Assembly: GCA_964371195.1 (NCBI GenBank)
Contig: CAYJLD010000066.1
Location: 1-12,480 of the forward strand
DNA length: 12,480 bases
Origin: CAYJAD01 sp964371195
GTDB lineage: Bacteria > Desulfobacterota > Desulfovibrionia > Desulfovibrionales > Desulfovibrionaceae
Reading direction: 5' to 3'
Position numbers and translations under genes: made by a program
Shown here: positions 1 through 6,071 of the stretch, one piece after another
Position numbering within the stretch: position 1 is the first letter of the stretch
How the letters are laid out: each line of letters opens with the position of its first letter
The notes under the pieces: model-generated
The model's database searches: none
Told to the model about the DNA's origin: nothing
Seen by the model: only the letters and a program-made list of their open reading frames with translations

Positions 1-118
1 TGCGCCGCGTAAAATAAGCCAGAATTAACTTCTGGCGTTCGCAAAGCGATATTTGGAGCGGGCGTGCCTTTTTAGAAAAATGCGTGAAACGCGTTTTTCA
101 GTACCGACAAAAATAAAT
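1..118. repeat. Left copy of an inverted, palindromic repeat
   Basis: Positions 57-108 are the reverse complement of 12429-12480 with one mismatch (position 61) over 52 bases. The core at 76-98 is itself a hairpin: AAAAATGCGT, loop GAA, ACGCGTTTTT, with one G-T pairing. To its left are two more small dyads: GCCAGAA/TTCTGGC at 18-24 and 30-36, and TCGC/GCGA at 39-42 and 46-49. This cluster of small palindromes resembles a dispersed REP-like element, and only two copies are visible here. Read on the minus strand, the copy has an open frame from 108 to a TAA at 27-25, giving VGTEKRVSRIFLKRHAR followed by SKYRFANARS. No convincing start codon with a ribosome site precedes it, so it is probably a repeat or gene remnant rather than a working gene. 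Confidence 0.7.
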
Positions 119-119
119 A

Positions 120-146
120 AGGCCCTCACATATATTGTAAGGGCCT
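120..146 (-). terminator. Intrinsic terminator after the Skp-like lipoprotein gene
   Basis: AGGCCCT (120-126) pairs with AGGGCCT (140-146). An inner ACA/TGT stem continues after one mismatch. Read on the minus strand, the hairpin is followed by TTATTTATTTTTG, a U-rich tail. It lies about 30 bases downstream of the stop of the minus-strand gene ending at 176, which is a normal place for Rho-independent termination. A second small dyad, CTGTTT/AAACAG (155-169), sits between the stop and this hairpin. Confidence 0.75.
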
Positions 147-175
147 AAAGAAATCTGTTTTATAAACAGTGCTTA

Positions 176-820
176 TTACTGGGCTGGTTTAGCTTCTGGA
201 CTTTTGGTCTCAGTAGTTGGCGCTTCAGTAGCTGGGGCTTGTTCCTGACTCTGTTCAGGGGCAGGAGTTTGTGTAGTAGCTTCTTCAGCCGCAGGTGCTT
301 GCATAGGGCTTGGAGTCATTTCTTCAGCAGGAGCTTCAGGTGCAATAGCTTTGAACTCTATCTTGACCTTGTTCATCTCTGCAATGATTTCATCAGTCAA
401 ACTAAGAGCTTGACTATAGGATAGGGCCACTTCTGCACCTACAATAATATCAATATTTTTACTCATGCGTAATGCATCAATACTGCGCTGCATGCTATCT
501 TGAAGTAGATTAACTACGTTTTGTTCTTCGGCTCCAATGCGCTGTTGAAATTCGCCATACATGGTTTGGATTTCTTGTTGTAAGGCCACATTTTCTGGAT
601 CGTTTTGCATTTTTTCTTGCAATTGAGTTAATTGACCTTGCATTTCAGTTTGAATGCTTTCAAGAAACTTAACCCCAGCCTTTGCAGGTTCACTTTCTCT
701 AAAAACACGAGCTGTATCTATAACACCAATTTTAGTAGGTTCAGCCGCCGGTGGAGCAGGTTGATTGCATGCACTTAACAGGCATACAGTTAGTATTAAT
801 AAAATAGCATTCCTAAACAT
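176..820 (-). CDS. Skp/OmpH-family periplasmic chaperone-like lipoprotein
   Basis: This encodes 214 residues. The N-terminus is a lipoprotein signal: a hydrophobic segment at residues 5-15 and a lipobox LLSAC with Cys18 as the predicted lipidation site. From residue 30, KIGVIDTARVFRESEPAK matches the start of the Skp/OmpH fold. A long charged and Gln-rich coiled coil covers about 43-115, and a closing segment IDIIVGAEVALSYSQ leads into TDEIIAEMNK (to about 151). Skp-family proteins trap unfolded outer-membrane proteins in the periplasm. Being a lipoprotein would tether this one to a membrane. Residues about 158-214 form a low-complexity Pro/Ala/Glu/Thr tail that classic Skp (about 160 residues) lacks. 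The start is supported by AGAGGG eight bases upstream of ATG. The gene stands alone, 190 bases downstream of the lytic transglycosylase gene. The family assignment is fairly sure; the exact client proteins are unknown. Confidence 0.8.
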   Translation of the reverse strand: MFRNAILLILTVCLLSACNQPAPPAAEPTKIGVIDTARVFRESEPAKAGVKFLESIQTEMQGQLTQLQEKMQNDPENVALQQEIQTMYGEFQQRIGAEEQNVVNLLQDSMQRSIDALRMSKNIDIIVGAEVALSYSQALSLTDEIIAEMNKVKIEFKAIAPEAPAEEMTPSPMQAPAAEEATTQTPAPEQSQEQAPATEAPTTETKSPEAKPAQ

Positions 821-889
821 AATTCCCTCTCTTGCTAGTTAAATTTTACATAGTATTTTGATTTAAATATCTATAATTCTACAGTTTTA

Positions 890-895
890 ATTATA
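890..895 (-). promoter_or_regulatory. Possible -10 box for the Skp-like gene
   Basis: On the minus strand a perfect TATAAT lies about 70 bases before the start codon at 820. I see no good -35 hexamer at 16-18 bases upstream (the 17-base spacing gives AACGTG), so this is only a weak promoter candidate. The 821-1010 gap is AT-rich and holds no other clear signal, and no clear terminator for the upstream transglycosylase gene. Confidence 0.3.
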
Positions 896-1010
896 GTGTA
901 AGTATCTGATACCACGTTGATTGCAGTAAAGTCTGAATTTGTAATATGTTTTCTCAAAAAATTCAAGTAATAAACTTATAAATAAAAATTTATGTTCATA
1001 TCTAATTTGC

Positions 1011-2105
1011 TTATAAAATTTCTTCAAATCGAGCTTGTCTGTCTGTAACTTTAACCACATAGGCCCGAGTCTCTGCTATAGGTAAAACCTTAGTTAAGCG
1101 TGTATAAACTTCGTGGGCATCGAGTTTGTTAATGTTATTAATGGCGTCTTGTGGACCACTACCAAAAAAGCGTATTAGGCGTCCAGGACCCATATTATAA
1201 GCGGCAAGTGCACAGTATATGCGTGAGTTATTGTCTTTAATTCCACCAAGGTGGCGAGTCAACAAGAGGTGCATATAGGTTGCACCAAATAAGATATTGA
1301 CTTCTGGGTTAGATAGATCATCAAGAGTCATAACAGCACTACGTCCATGTAAATATCTATGAACTTCTCCACCAGCTGTGCTTGGCAGAAGTTGCATTAA
1401 GCCCATGGCAGATTGCGAACTTACCAAGGCAGGGGAAAAGTCGCTTTCGGTTTGGATAATGGCAAAAAGCATGGCTTCGCTTAAGTTAAATCGTTTAGCT
1501 GCTTTGCTAACTAGGGCTCTGTAGCGTTGGATTTTTGCCTTGGTGCTTTCATTGTTAGGTGGCGGGGTGATGCTTGCAATAAGGTTTTGATGCATGCGGT
1601 CAAGGCTTGCTTGTTCTATAGAGCAAGATAGGGTACTATTTTTTTCCATAACCCAGCGCAAGGGTGTGCCTTCAACGCTTAATGCTTCACCATAACTAAC
1701 CGGTTGTACAATATTTAAGCTTGCATGTTCATTTGCAGGTAAGCTATGAATTAGTGAAGCAAAATTTGCTCCACGTTCGATGCTTTTTGTGCCGTGTATA
1801 GTGTGCAATGTAATTGTATTGTTAGAAAAATTTAACCATTGGCTTACACTTTGTTTGTTTGTGGTATGAGTATCTGCACTAAGTACTTTGGTACTAATGG
1901 GGGCGCGTAGGCTCCAGCTAGAATTGTTAGTAATGGGAGTTGGCATATCATCTGGGCCAAGTTGTACTACTGTGGTAGAAACATGGCGGCGCACTGCAAA
2001 GCCTTCGCGTTGTGGTACAAATCCAGCTATAAGTACCAAGACCATTAGCGCTGCACTGGTATAACACATGTAATTGTAGGGTTTTTTCATAAAGCTCATA
2101 ATCAT
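1011..2105 (-). CDS. MltC-like membrane-associated lytic murein transglycosylase
   Basis: This encodes 364 residues. Residues 14-29 form one hydrophobic segment near the N-terminus, so the protein is a membrane-anchored or exported enzyme; I see no lipobox. The SLT domain occupies about 195-364. It has the catalytic glutamate in IIQTESDF (E220), then SAMGLMQLLPSTAG (233-245), LGGIKDN and the AYNMGPG motif (302-308). The spacing, together with AINNIN and PIAETRAYVVKV, resembles the catalytic domain of E. coli MltC more than Slt70. Such enzymes cleave the MurNAc-GlcNAc glycosidic bond, forming 1,6-anhydroMurNAc ends. Residues 30-190 have no motif I recognise. ATG at 2105 is preceded by AAGGAAG six to seven bases away; in-frame ATGs at codons 3 and 6 are possible alternatives. 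A sigma-54-like site at 2220-2235 points towards this gene and may link it to flagellar assembly. Family assignment is firm; the flagellar role is inferred. Confidence 0.88.
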   Translation of the reverse strand: MIMSFMKKPYNYMCYTSAALMVLVLIAGFVPQREGFAVRRHVSTTVVQLGPDDMPTPITNNSSWSLRAPISTKVLSADTHTTNKQSVSQWLNFSNNTITLHTIHGTKSIERGANFASLIHSLPANEHASLNIVQPVSYGEALSVEGTPLRWVMEKNSTLSCSIEQASLDRMHQNLIASITPPPNNESTKAKIQRYRALVSKAAKRFNLSEAMLFAIIQTESDFSPALVSSQSAMGLMQLLPSTAGGEVHRYLHGRSAVMTLDDLSNPEVNILFGATYMHLLLTRHLGGIKDNNSRIYCALAAYNMGPGRLIRFFGSGPQDAINNINKLDAHEVYTRLTKVLPIAETRAYVVKVTDRQARFEEIL

Positions 2106-2120
2106 TTTCCACTTCCTTTA

Positions 2121-2141
2121 GTTACCTGTTTTTATGGTAAC
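2121..2141. promoter_or_regulatory. Dyad in the leader of the lytic transglycosylase gene
   Basis: GTTACC (2121-2126) and GGTAAC (2136-2141) form a perfect 6-base inverted repeat with a 9-base spacer. It lies directly upstream of the minus-strand ribosome site (about 2112-2118). It could be an mRNA hairpin near the ribosome site or a protein-binding dyad; nothing in the sequence decides between these. Confidence 0.35.
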
Positions 2142-2219
2142 AAACAGAAGATGCATTGAGTATGCTCTTCTTGGGGCAACTAAGCAATAAAAAATCATGC
2201 CTATTTATTTTTTACTAGT

Positions 2220-2235
2220 TGCAAGTTCTTTGCCA
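2220..2235 (-). promoter_or_regulatory. Sigma-54-type (-24/-12) promoter before the MltC-like gene
   Basis: The minus strand reads TGGCAAAGAACTTGCA, which fits TGGCACRNNNNTTGCW with one mismatch (C to A at position 6). The GG and GC dinucleotides are 10 bases apart as required. Transcription would start near 2209, giving a leader of about 104 bases before the ATG at 2105. Two similar sites precede fliD and fliJ, which strengthens this call. Confidence 0.55.
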
Positions 2236-2347
2236 TATTTTATATCTATCGGATTTTTAATTAAAAAACTTTATAGTTTGCTTTTGGTGTCATTTTATTG
2301 GTTACATCTTTTTATAAGGATTTAAGCGTTTTTCAAAATAACATTAC

Positions 2348-2376
2348 TTGACATTGCTAACTAGGGCACATATTTA
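2348..2376 (+). promoter_or_regulatory. Sigma-70-type promoter for dusB-ispH
   Basis: A perfect TTGACA (2348-2353) is followed by a 17-base spacer and TATTTA (2371-2376), or slightly later TATCAT. Transcription would begin near 2383, leaving a short leader of about 16 bases before the dusB ATG at 2399. This is the best housekeeping promoter match in the window. Confidence 0.6.
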
Positions 2377-2398
2377 TCATAAATACACTGGAAATTAA

Positions 2399-3370
2399 AT
2401 GAAAGCACCACCTATTGCACCACAAAGTCCATGGTTGGCACCCCTGGCAGGTTATTCTGATTTAGCATTTCGGCTTTTGTGCCGTGAGTATGGTGCGCAG
2501 GTTGCTTGTACAGAAATGGTTAGTTCTAAGGGGCTTATGTATAATAGCCCAGGTACAAGAGAATTATTACAAACTATATCCAAGGATAGCCCCTTGGTGG
2601 TCCAGCTTTTTGGCTGTGATGTTGAAAGTTTAGAAAAGTCTATTGTTTTATTATTAGAACAAGACTTTTGCTTTTTTGATTTAAATATGGGTTGCTCTGT
2701 ACCTAAGGTTAATCGAAGCGGTTCTGGTTCTGCCATGCTTAAAGATATTGAGCAAAGTTTGAAGGTGGCTAAGGCCATGCTTAAACTTGTTCAGCCAGGT
2801 CAATTGGGCTTTAAGATGCGCCTTGGTTGGGATGATAATAGTCATGTATTTGAAGATCTAGCTTTGCGCTTGCAAGATCTTGGAGCGGCTTGGATAACCT
2901 TGCATCCGCGCACAGCTAGGCAGGGTTTTGGTGGTAGTGCTCACTGGCCTAGTCTTGCAAAGCTTGCCGCTCAGTTACAAATACCACTTATAGCTAGTGG
3001 AGACCTTTTTTCAGCTAAGGATGGGGTTGATTGTATTTTACAAACTAAGGTTCAAGGTGTAATGTATGCGCGTGGAGCTATGCAAAATCCAGCTATATTT
3101 AGAGAACATACAGCACTTTGGGATAAGCAATCTCCTATAGCTTTAGACCCTAAATCTTTATTGCATATGATTAGGCGGCATATGGAGCTAGCAAGGGCAT
3201 ATAGCCCTTCTAGGGTGGGCCTGTTAAAGATGCGCACCTTTGTGCCACGCTATGTTCATCATTTTCATGGGGTGCGTGTACTGCGTCAGGCCCTAGCTAC
3301 ATGTGAAGATTGGGAACATTTGGATAATATTTTAGAGGAATTTTTACAAAGGGCAGAGCAGTATTCATGA
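2399..3370 (+). CDS. dusB: tRNA-dihydrouridine synthase (DusB-like)
   Basis: This encodes 323 residues, the usual length for the family. Dus enzymes are FMN proteins that reduce specific uridines in the tRNA D-loop to dihydrouridine using NADPH. The TIM-barrel domain begins with the FMN-site segment LAPLAGYSDLAFR (13-25). It continues with EMVSSKGL (39-46), QLFG (69-72) and the active-site segment DLNMGCSVPKV (94-104), where C99 is the expected catalytic cysteine. Then come the FMN/tRNA-binding KMRLGWDD (139-146), LHPRTARQGFGG (168-179), SGDLFS (200-205) and YARGAMQNPAIF (223-234). The C-terminal third fits the helical tRNA-binding domain. Two positions differ from the usual motifs: Ser100 replaces the proline after the catalytic cysteine, and HPRT replaces HGRT. 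The key cysteine and lysines remain, so activity is expected. The stop overlaps the ispH start by four bases (ATGA), implying translational coupling. The ribosome site before ATG is weak (TGGAA). Placement in DusB rather than a generic Dus is likely, not certain. Confidence 0.88.
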   Translation: MKAPPIAPQSPWLAPLAGYSDLAFRLLCREYGAQVACTEMVSSKGLMYNSPGTRELLQTISKDSPLVVQLFGCDVESLEKSIVLLLEQDFCFFDLNMGCSVPKVNRSGSGSAMLKDIEQSLKVAKAMLKLVQPGQLGFKMRLGWDDNSHVFEDLALRLQDLGAAWITLHPRTARQGFGGSAHWPSLAKLAAQLQIPLIASGDLFSAKDGVDCILQTKVQGVMYARGAMQNPAIFREHTALWDKQSPIALDPKSLLHMIRRHMELARAYSPSRVGLLKMRTFVPRYVHHFHGVRVLRQALATCEDWEHLDNILEEFLQRAEQYS

Positions 3371-4221
3371 AGATAATTCGTGCAAAAACAGCAGGCTTTT
3401 GTATGGGGGTTGCTCTAGCCTTACAAAAACTTGACGAAGCCCTTGAGCAAGCTAAGGTACAAAATAAGCGCATGTGCACTTTTGGGCCAATTATCCATAA
3501 TCCACAAGTGCTTAGTGACTATGCATCACAAGGGGTACATTGTATTAATCATGCTCATGAAGCTTTAGCCAATGATTGTGTGATTATACGGGCGCATGGT
3601 ATTACCAAGCAAGATGAGAATACATTAAAAAATTGTGGTGCAACAATTATTGATGCAACCTGCCCTAAGGTTAAGAAGGCACAATTAGCCATTGAAAAAG
3701 CAACGCAAAATAAGTCAACCTTACTGCTATTTGGAGAGGTGGACCATCCAGAAGTGCGTGGTCTTGTTTCCTATGCTTGTGGTGATGCTTTTGTTTTTGA
3801 TTCACTTCATGAATTACAAGCTATGGGGCTTACCCCGAAAAGCAGCTATGTGTTAGCTTCACAAACGACACAGGATCAACAGCTTTTTGCACAAATTGAG
3901 CAATATTTAAAGACAAGTTTAGACTTTTTACCTGTTTTGGCTACCATTTGTCATGCTACATCTCAAAGGCAAGAAGAAATTATGCGTATAGCTAGCAAGG
4001 TAGAGGCGGTGGTAGTAGTTGGTGGTAAGGAGAGTGGAAATACGCGCAGATTAGCGGATGTGGCCGCTTCAAAAGGTGTTTTCACTTGGCATGTAGAAAC
4101 AGTTGATGAGTTAAAAAATGAAAATTTTAAACAAATATCAACATTAGGCCTAACGGCTGGCGCATCTACACCGAAAAGACTTATTGATGCTGTACATATT
4201 TTTTTGGAGCAAGTGTCCTAG
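3367..4221 (+). CDS. ispH: 4-hydroxy-3-methylbut-2-enyl diphosphate reductase
   Basis: This encodes 284 residues, slightly shorter than E. coli IspH (316). The enzyme carries a [4Fe-4S] cluster and performs the last step of the MEP isoprenoid pathway, converting HMBPP to IPP and DMAPP. The three cluster cysteines are present: C12 in AGFCMGV, C99 in DATCPKV and C195 in ATICHAT. Substrate-site residues also fit: H44 in GPIIHNP, H77 in RAHGI, H127 and E129 in VDHPEVRG, T167/T168, S223 and N225 in KESGNTRRL, and S267 in TAGASTP. The usual SSNS/T motif reads SGNT, so the second Ser is a Gly. The ATG overlaps the dusB stop, so ispH is probably translated by coupling from the dusB message. No clear terminator follows. 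An AT-rich dyad ATTGAT/ATCAAT (4239-4257) lies downstream without a T run. Confidence 0.96.
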   Translation: MKIIRAKTAGFCMGVALALQKLDEALEQAKVQNKRMCTFGPIIHNPQVLSDYASQGVHCINHAHEALANDCVIIRAHGITKQDENTLKNCGATIIDATCPKVKKAQLAIEKATQNKSTLLLFGEVDHPEVRGLVSYACGDAFVFDSLHELQAMGLTPKSSYVLASQTTQDQQLFAQIEQYLKTSLDFLPVLATICHATSQRQEEIMRIASKVEAVVVVGGKESGNTRRLADVAASKGVFTWHVETVDELKNENFKQISTLGLTAGASTPKRLIDAVHIFLEQVS

Positions 4222-4286
4222 CTTGGCATATGTCTAAAATTGATTTAGCTTATCAATAGGGTACGCTTTAAAATTTTTGGTAACTT

Positions 4287-4292
4287 TATAAT
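4287..4292 (+). promoter_or_regulatory. Possible -10 box for cheV
   Basis: A perfect TATAAT sits 33 bases before the cheV ATG, so transcription would begin near 4299. No good -35 hexamer is visible 16-18 bases upstream. I also looked for a sigma-54 site here and found none. This is weak evidence, but a promoter of some kind is likely in the 104-base gap after ispH. Confidence 0.35.
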
Positions 4293-4325
4293 AGCATCAT
4301 AGCTACTCTTAAGAGGGAATTGTTT

Positions 4326-5303
4326 ATGGCGCAGACTAATATTTTACTTGAAGCTGGAACCAACGAGCTTGAAATTGTAGAGTTTTTCATTGAGGAAAAA
4401 AACTATGCTGAAGACGGCGTAGCACTTGATGAACCATATCGTGGCTATTATGGTGTAAATGTAGCTAAAGTGCTTGAAATTATACGCATGCCTAAGGTTA
4501 CAGAATTGCCAGAAGTACAGCATCCAAGTGTACTTGGTGCGTTTAATTTGCGCTCTCATATTATCCCACTAGTAGACTTAACTATGTGGCTTGGCAAGGA
4601 ACATGCGCCTTCAAATGAGGAGCCAAAAACCATTGTGACAGAGTTTAACTGTGTTACAACGGCCTTTATGGTGTCTGGAGTTAATCGTATTCATCGTATT
4701 TCTTGGGAAGAGGTGGAAGCCCCAAGTGCATATGTTTCCCAAGTTTCTAACTATACTGTTATTGGTGTGGTTAGGCTTGAGGGACGTATTGTTTTTTTAT
4801 TGGATTTGGAAAAGATTGTGGCAAACCTCAACCCATCGCTTACCTTGCGTCTTGATGACTTAGGCGAAGAATTTAACTCCGAAACTCGCTATCGCGCCTT
4901 GGTGGCAGATGACTCAGCTCTTATTCGTGAAATGCTACGTGACCTTTTGGAAAAAGCAAATTTTGATGTGGAAGTGGCAGAACATGGTGCTGCGGCTTGG
5001 GATCGTTTAGCATCGTTTAAACAAAGAGCTGAGGAAGAAGAGCGACCTATTACTGATTTTGTGCAGGTGGTTGTTTCTGATATTGAAATGCCTATGATGG
5101 ATGGGCATAATTTAACTAAGCGTATTAAAGAAGATAGCATGCTTTCTAAATTACCTGTTTTACTATTCTCCTCTCTTATTACTGACAAATTGCGTCATAA
5201 GGGTGATTCTGTTGGGGCTGATGATCAAATTTCTAAGCCAGAGGTTACCTATCTTGCAAAGCGTGCACTTGCCCTTATTCGTGAGCGTGAAGAAAAAAGC
5301 TAA
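4326..5303 (+). CDS. cheV: Chemotaxis protein CheV (CheW domain fused to a receiver)
   Basis: This encodes 325 residues. CheV couples chemoreceptors to the CheA kinase through an N-terminal CheW-like domain, and its receiver domain is phosphorylated by CheA to tune adaptation. Residues about 8-172 are the CheW part (GVNVAKVLEIIRMP, GAFNLRSHIIPLVDL, VIGVVRLEGRIVFLLDLEKI). Residues about 189-321 are the receiver: acidic pair D195/D196 in VADDS, phospho-acceptor D252 in VVSDIEMPMMDG, S282/S283 at the Thr/Ser switch position and K304 in ISKPE. All essential receiver residues are present. The ATG at 4326 is chosen because GAGGG (4313-4317) lies eight bases upstream; an in-frame TTG at 4320 is too close to it. 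The gene stands alone between dusB-ispH and the convergent fliD-fliS operon and ends in a strong terminator. In this family CheV is the expected partner of a flagellar system. Confidence 0.95.
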   Translation: MAQTNILLEAGTNELEIVEFFIEEKNYAEDGVALDEPYRGYYGVNVAKVLEIIRMPKVTELPEVQHPSVLGAFNLRSHIIPLVDLTMWLGKEHAPSNEEPKTIVTEFNCVTTAFMVSGVNRIHRISWEEVEAPSAYVSQVSNYTVIGVVRLEGRIVFLLDLEKIVANLNPSLTLRLDDLGEEFNSETRYRALVADDSALIREMLRDLLEKANFDVEVAEHGAAAWDRLASFKQRAEEEERPITDFVQVVVSDIEMPMMDGHNLTKRIKEDSMLSKLPVLLFSSLITDKLRHKGDSVGADDQISKPEVTYLAKRALALIREREEKS

Positions 5304-5329
5304 ACTGTAGATTTTTAGTATATAATATA

Positions 5330-5370
5330 AAAGCCCAAATGCATTCACTGCAAATGGGCTTTATTTTTTT
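5330..5370. terminator. Bidirectional terminator between cheV and fliS
   Basis: AAAGCCCA (5330-5337) pairs with TGGGCTTT (5355-5362). After a 2x2 internal mismatch TGCA/TGCA also pairs around a TTCAC loop. On the plus strand it is followed by ATTTTTTT (5363-5370), a good Rho-independent terminator for cheV. On the minus strand it is followed by TTATATTATAT, so it may also catch transcripts from fliS. Confidence 0.85.
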
Positions 5371-5375
5371 AAAAG

Positions 5376-5408
5376 TTTTTGGGGGAACAATTTGTCCCCC
5401 CAAAAAAA
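5376..5408 (-). terminator. G/C-block terminator after fliD-fliS
   Basis: TTTTTGGGGGAACAA faces a CCCCCC block followed by seven A (5376-5408), giving a very strong hairpin flanked by A and T runs. It lies 30 bases downstream of the fliS stop on the minus strand. The T run on the far side (minus strand AAAAACTTTT) is modest, but the A/T flanks extend the stem. With the 5330-5370 hairpin it makes a tandem terminator between convergent units. Confidence 0.7.
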
Positions 5409-5439
5409 CTTGCACAATTAATCTTAAATACAAGCCATT

Positions 5440-5988
5440 TTAACCGCTTTTAGCTTGAGGTGGGAAAGGAATATTATTCTGACCATAGGCTGCATGGGCC
5501 TGCCTTCTGCCGGCAGTGTTAGGAACAGGGGCAGCATTGGTGCTTATATGTGCGGAGCGTTGGTTTAAGCTTGCATCAGTATTAAGCTTTGCAGCAATTT
5601 GGGCAGAGAGCTTTCTTGCCTCTGGGGTTGTAATAATTTCAGCATAGGCACTACGTAAACCATGTAAAATATCAGCTACATTATCAAGCTGTTCCACATT
5701 CATTTTAAGGTTAGCTTGTAATAAACGTGTTGTACAAAGGAAGTATAGATTATTTAAATTTTCCGCTAAGGTTCCGCCTTTTTCTAAATTAAGAGTACTT
5801 GATAGCTCATTGACAATGTCAATAACTTTTGAAATGAGAATGCCTTTGGCAGCATAGTCTTTTTCAATCATTTTTTCTCTTGCCTGTTGTAAAAATTTAA
5901 GAGCACCGTCATAGAGTAAAAGGAGTAATTGTCCTTGATCTGTAGTGCTGACCTCTGTTTGAAAATAAGCTTGTGCTGCCTTATTCAT
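5440..5988 (-). CDS. fliS: Flagellin export chaperone FliS
   Basis: This encodes 182 residues. FliS binds the C-terminus of unexported flagellin in the cytoplasm, stops it polymerising and delivers it to the FlhA export gate. Residues 1-125 give the FliS helical bundle: NKAAQAYFQTEV, the diagnostic LLLLLYDGALKFLQQA (21-36), ISKVIDIVNELSSTLNLEKGG (52-72), LYFLCTTRLLQAN (81-93) and LRSAYAEI (111-118). Residues about 126-182 are an extra Ala/Asn/Pro/Gln-rich tail, since most FliS proteins end near 125-135 residues. The start has GAAAGAG upstream. It follows fliD by 83 bases on the same strand, the usual cap-gene and chaperone pairing, and no separate promoter is visible in the gap. A tandem terminator lies just after it. 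Confidence 0.94.
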   Translation of the reverse strand: MNKAAQAYFQTEVSTTDQGQLLLLLYDGALKFLQQAREKMIEKDYAAKGILISKVIDIVNELSSTLNLEKGGTLAENLNNLYFLCTTRLLQANLKMNVEQLDNVADILHGLRSAYAEIITTPEARKLSAQIAAKLNTDASLNQRSAHISTNAAPVPNTAGRRQAHAAYGQNNIPFPPQAKSG

Positions 5989-6071
5989 AATATCTCTTTC
6001 CCCTGTTTATATGTTGAGCCTTTGTAAGCGGTACAATGGCTCTATTCTATTTGCTTTACCGACCTATCTCA

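Noticed and set aside
1504..2367. A 14-base direct repeat, TTGCTAACTAGGGC, at 1504-1517 and 2354-2367
   Set aside because: One repeat of this length is expected by chance at a fair rate in a 12 kb window, and one copy is within coding sequence.
2452..2778. Long minus-strand frame opposite dusB
   Set aside because: It lies wholly inside dusB, has no ribosome site or recognisable domain, and its composition is that of an antisense shadow.
4224..4245. TTGGCATATG before cheV as a sigma-54 site
   Set aside because: The -12 half (TTGC) is absent at the right spacing; only the -24 half resembles the consensus.
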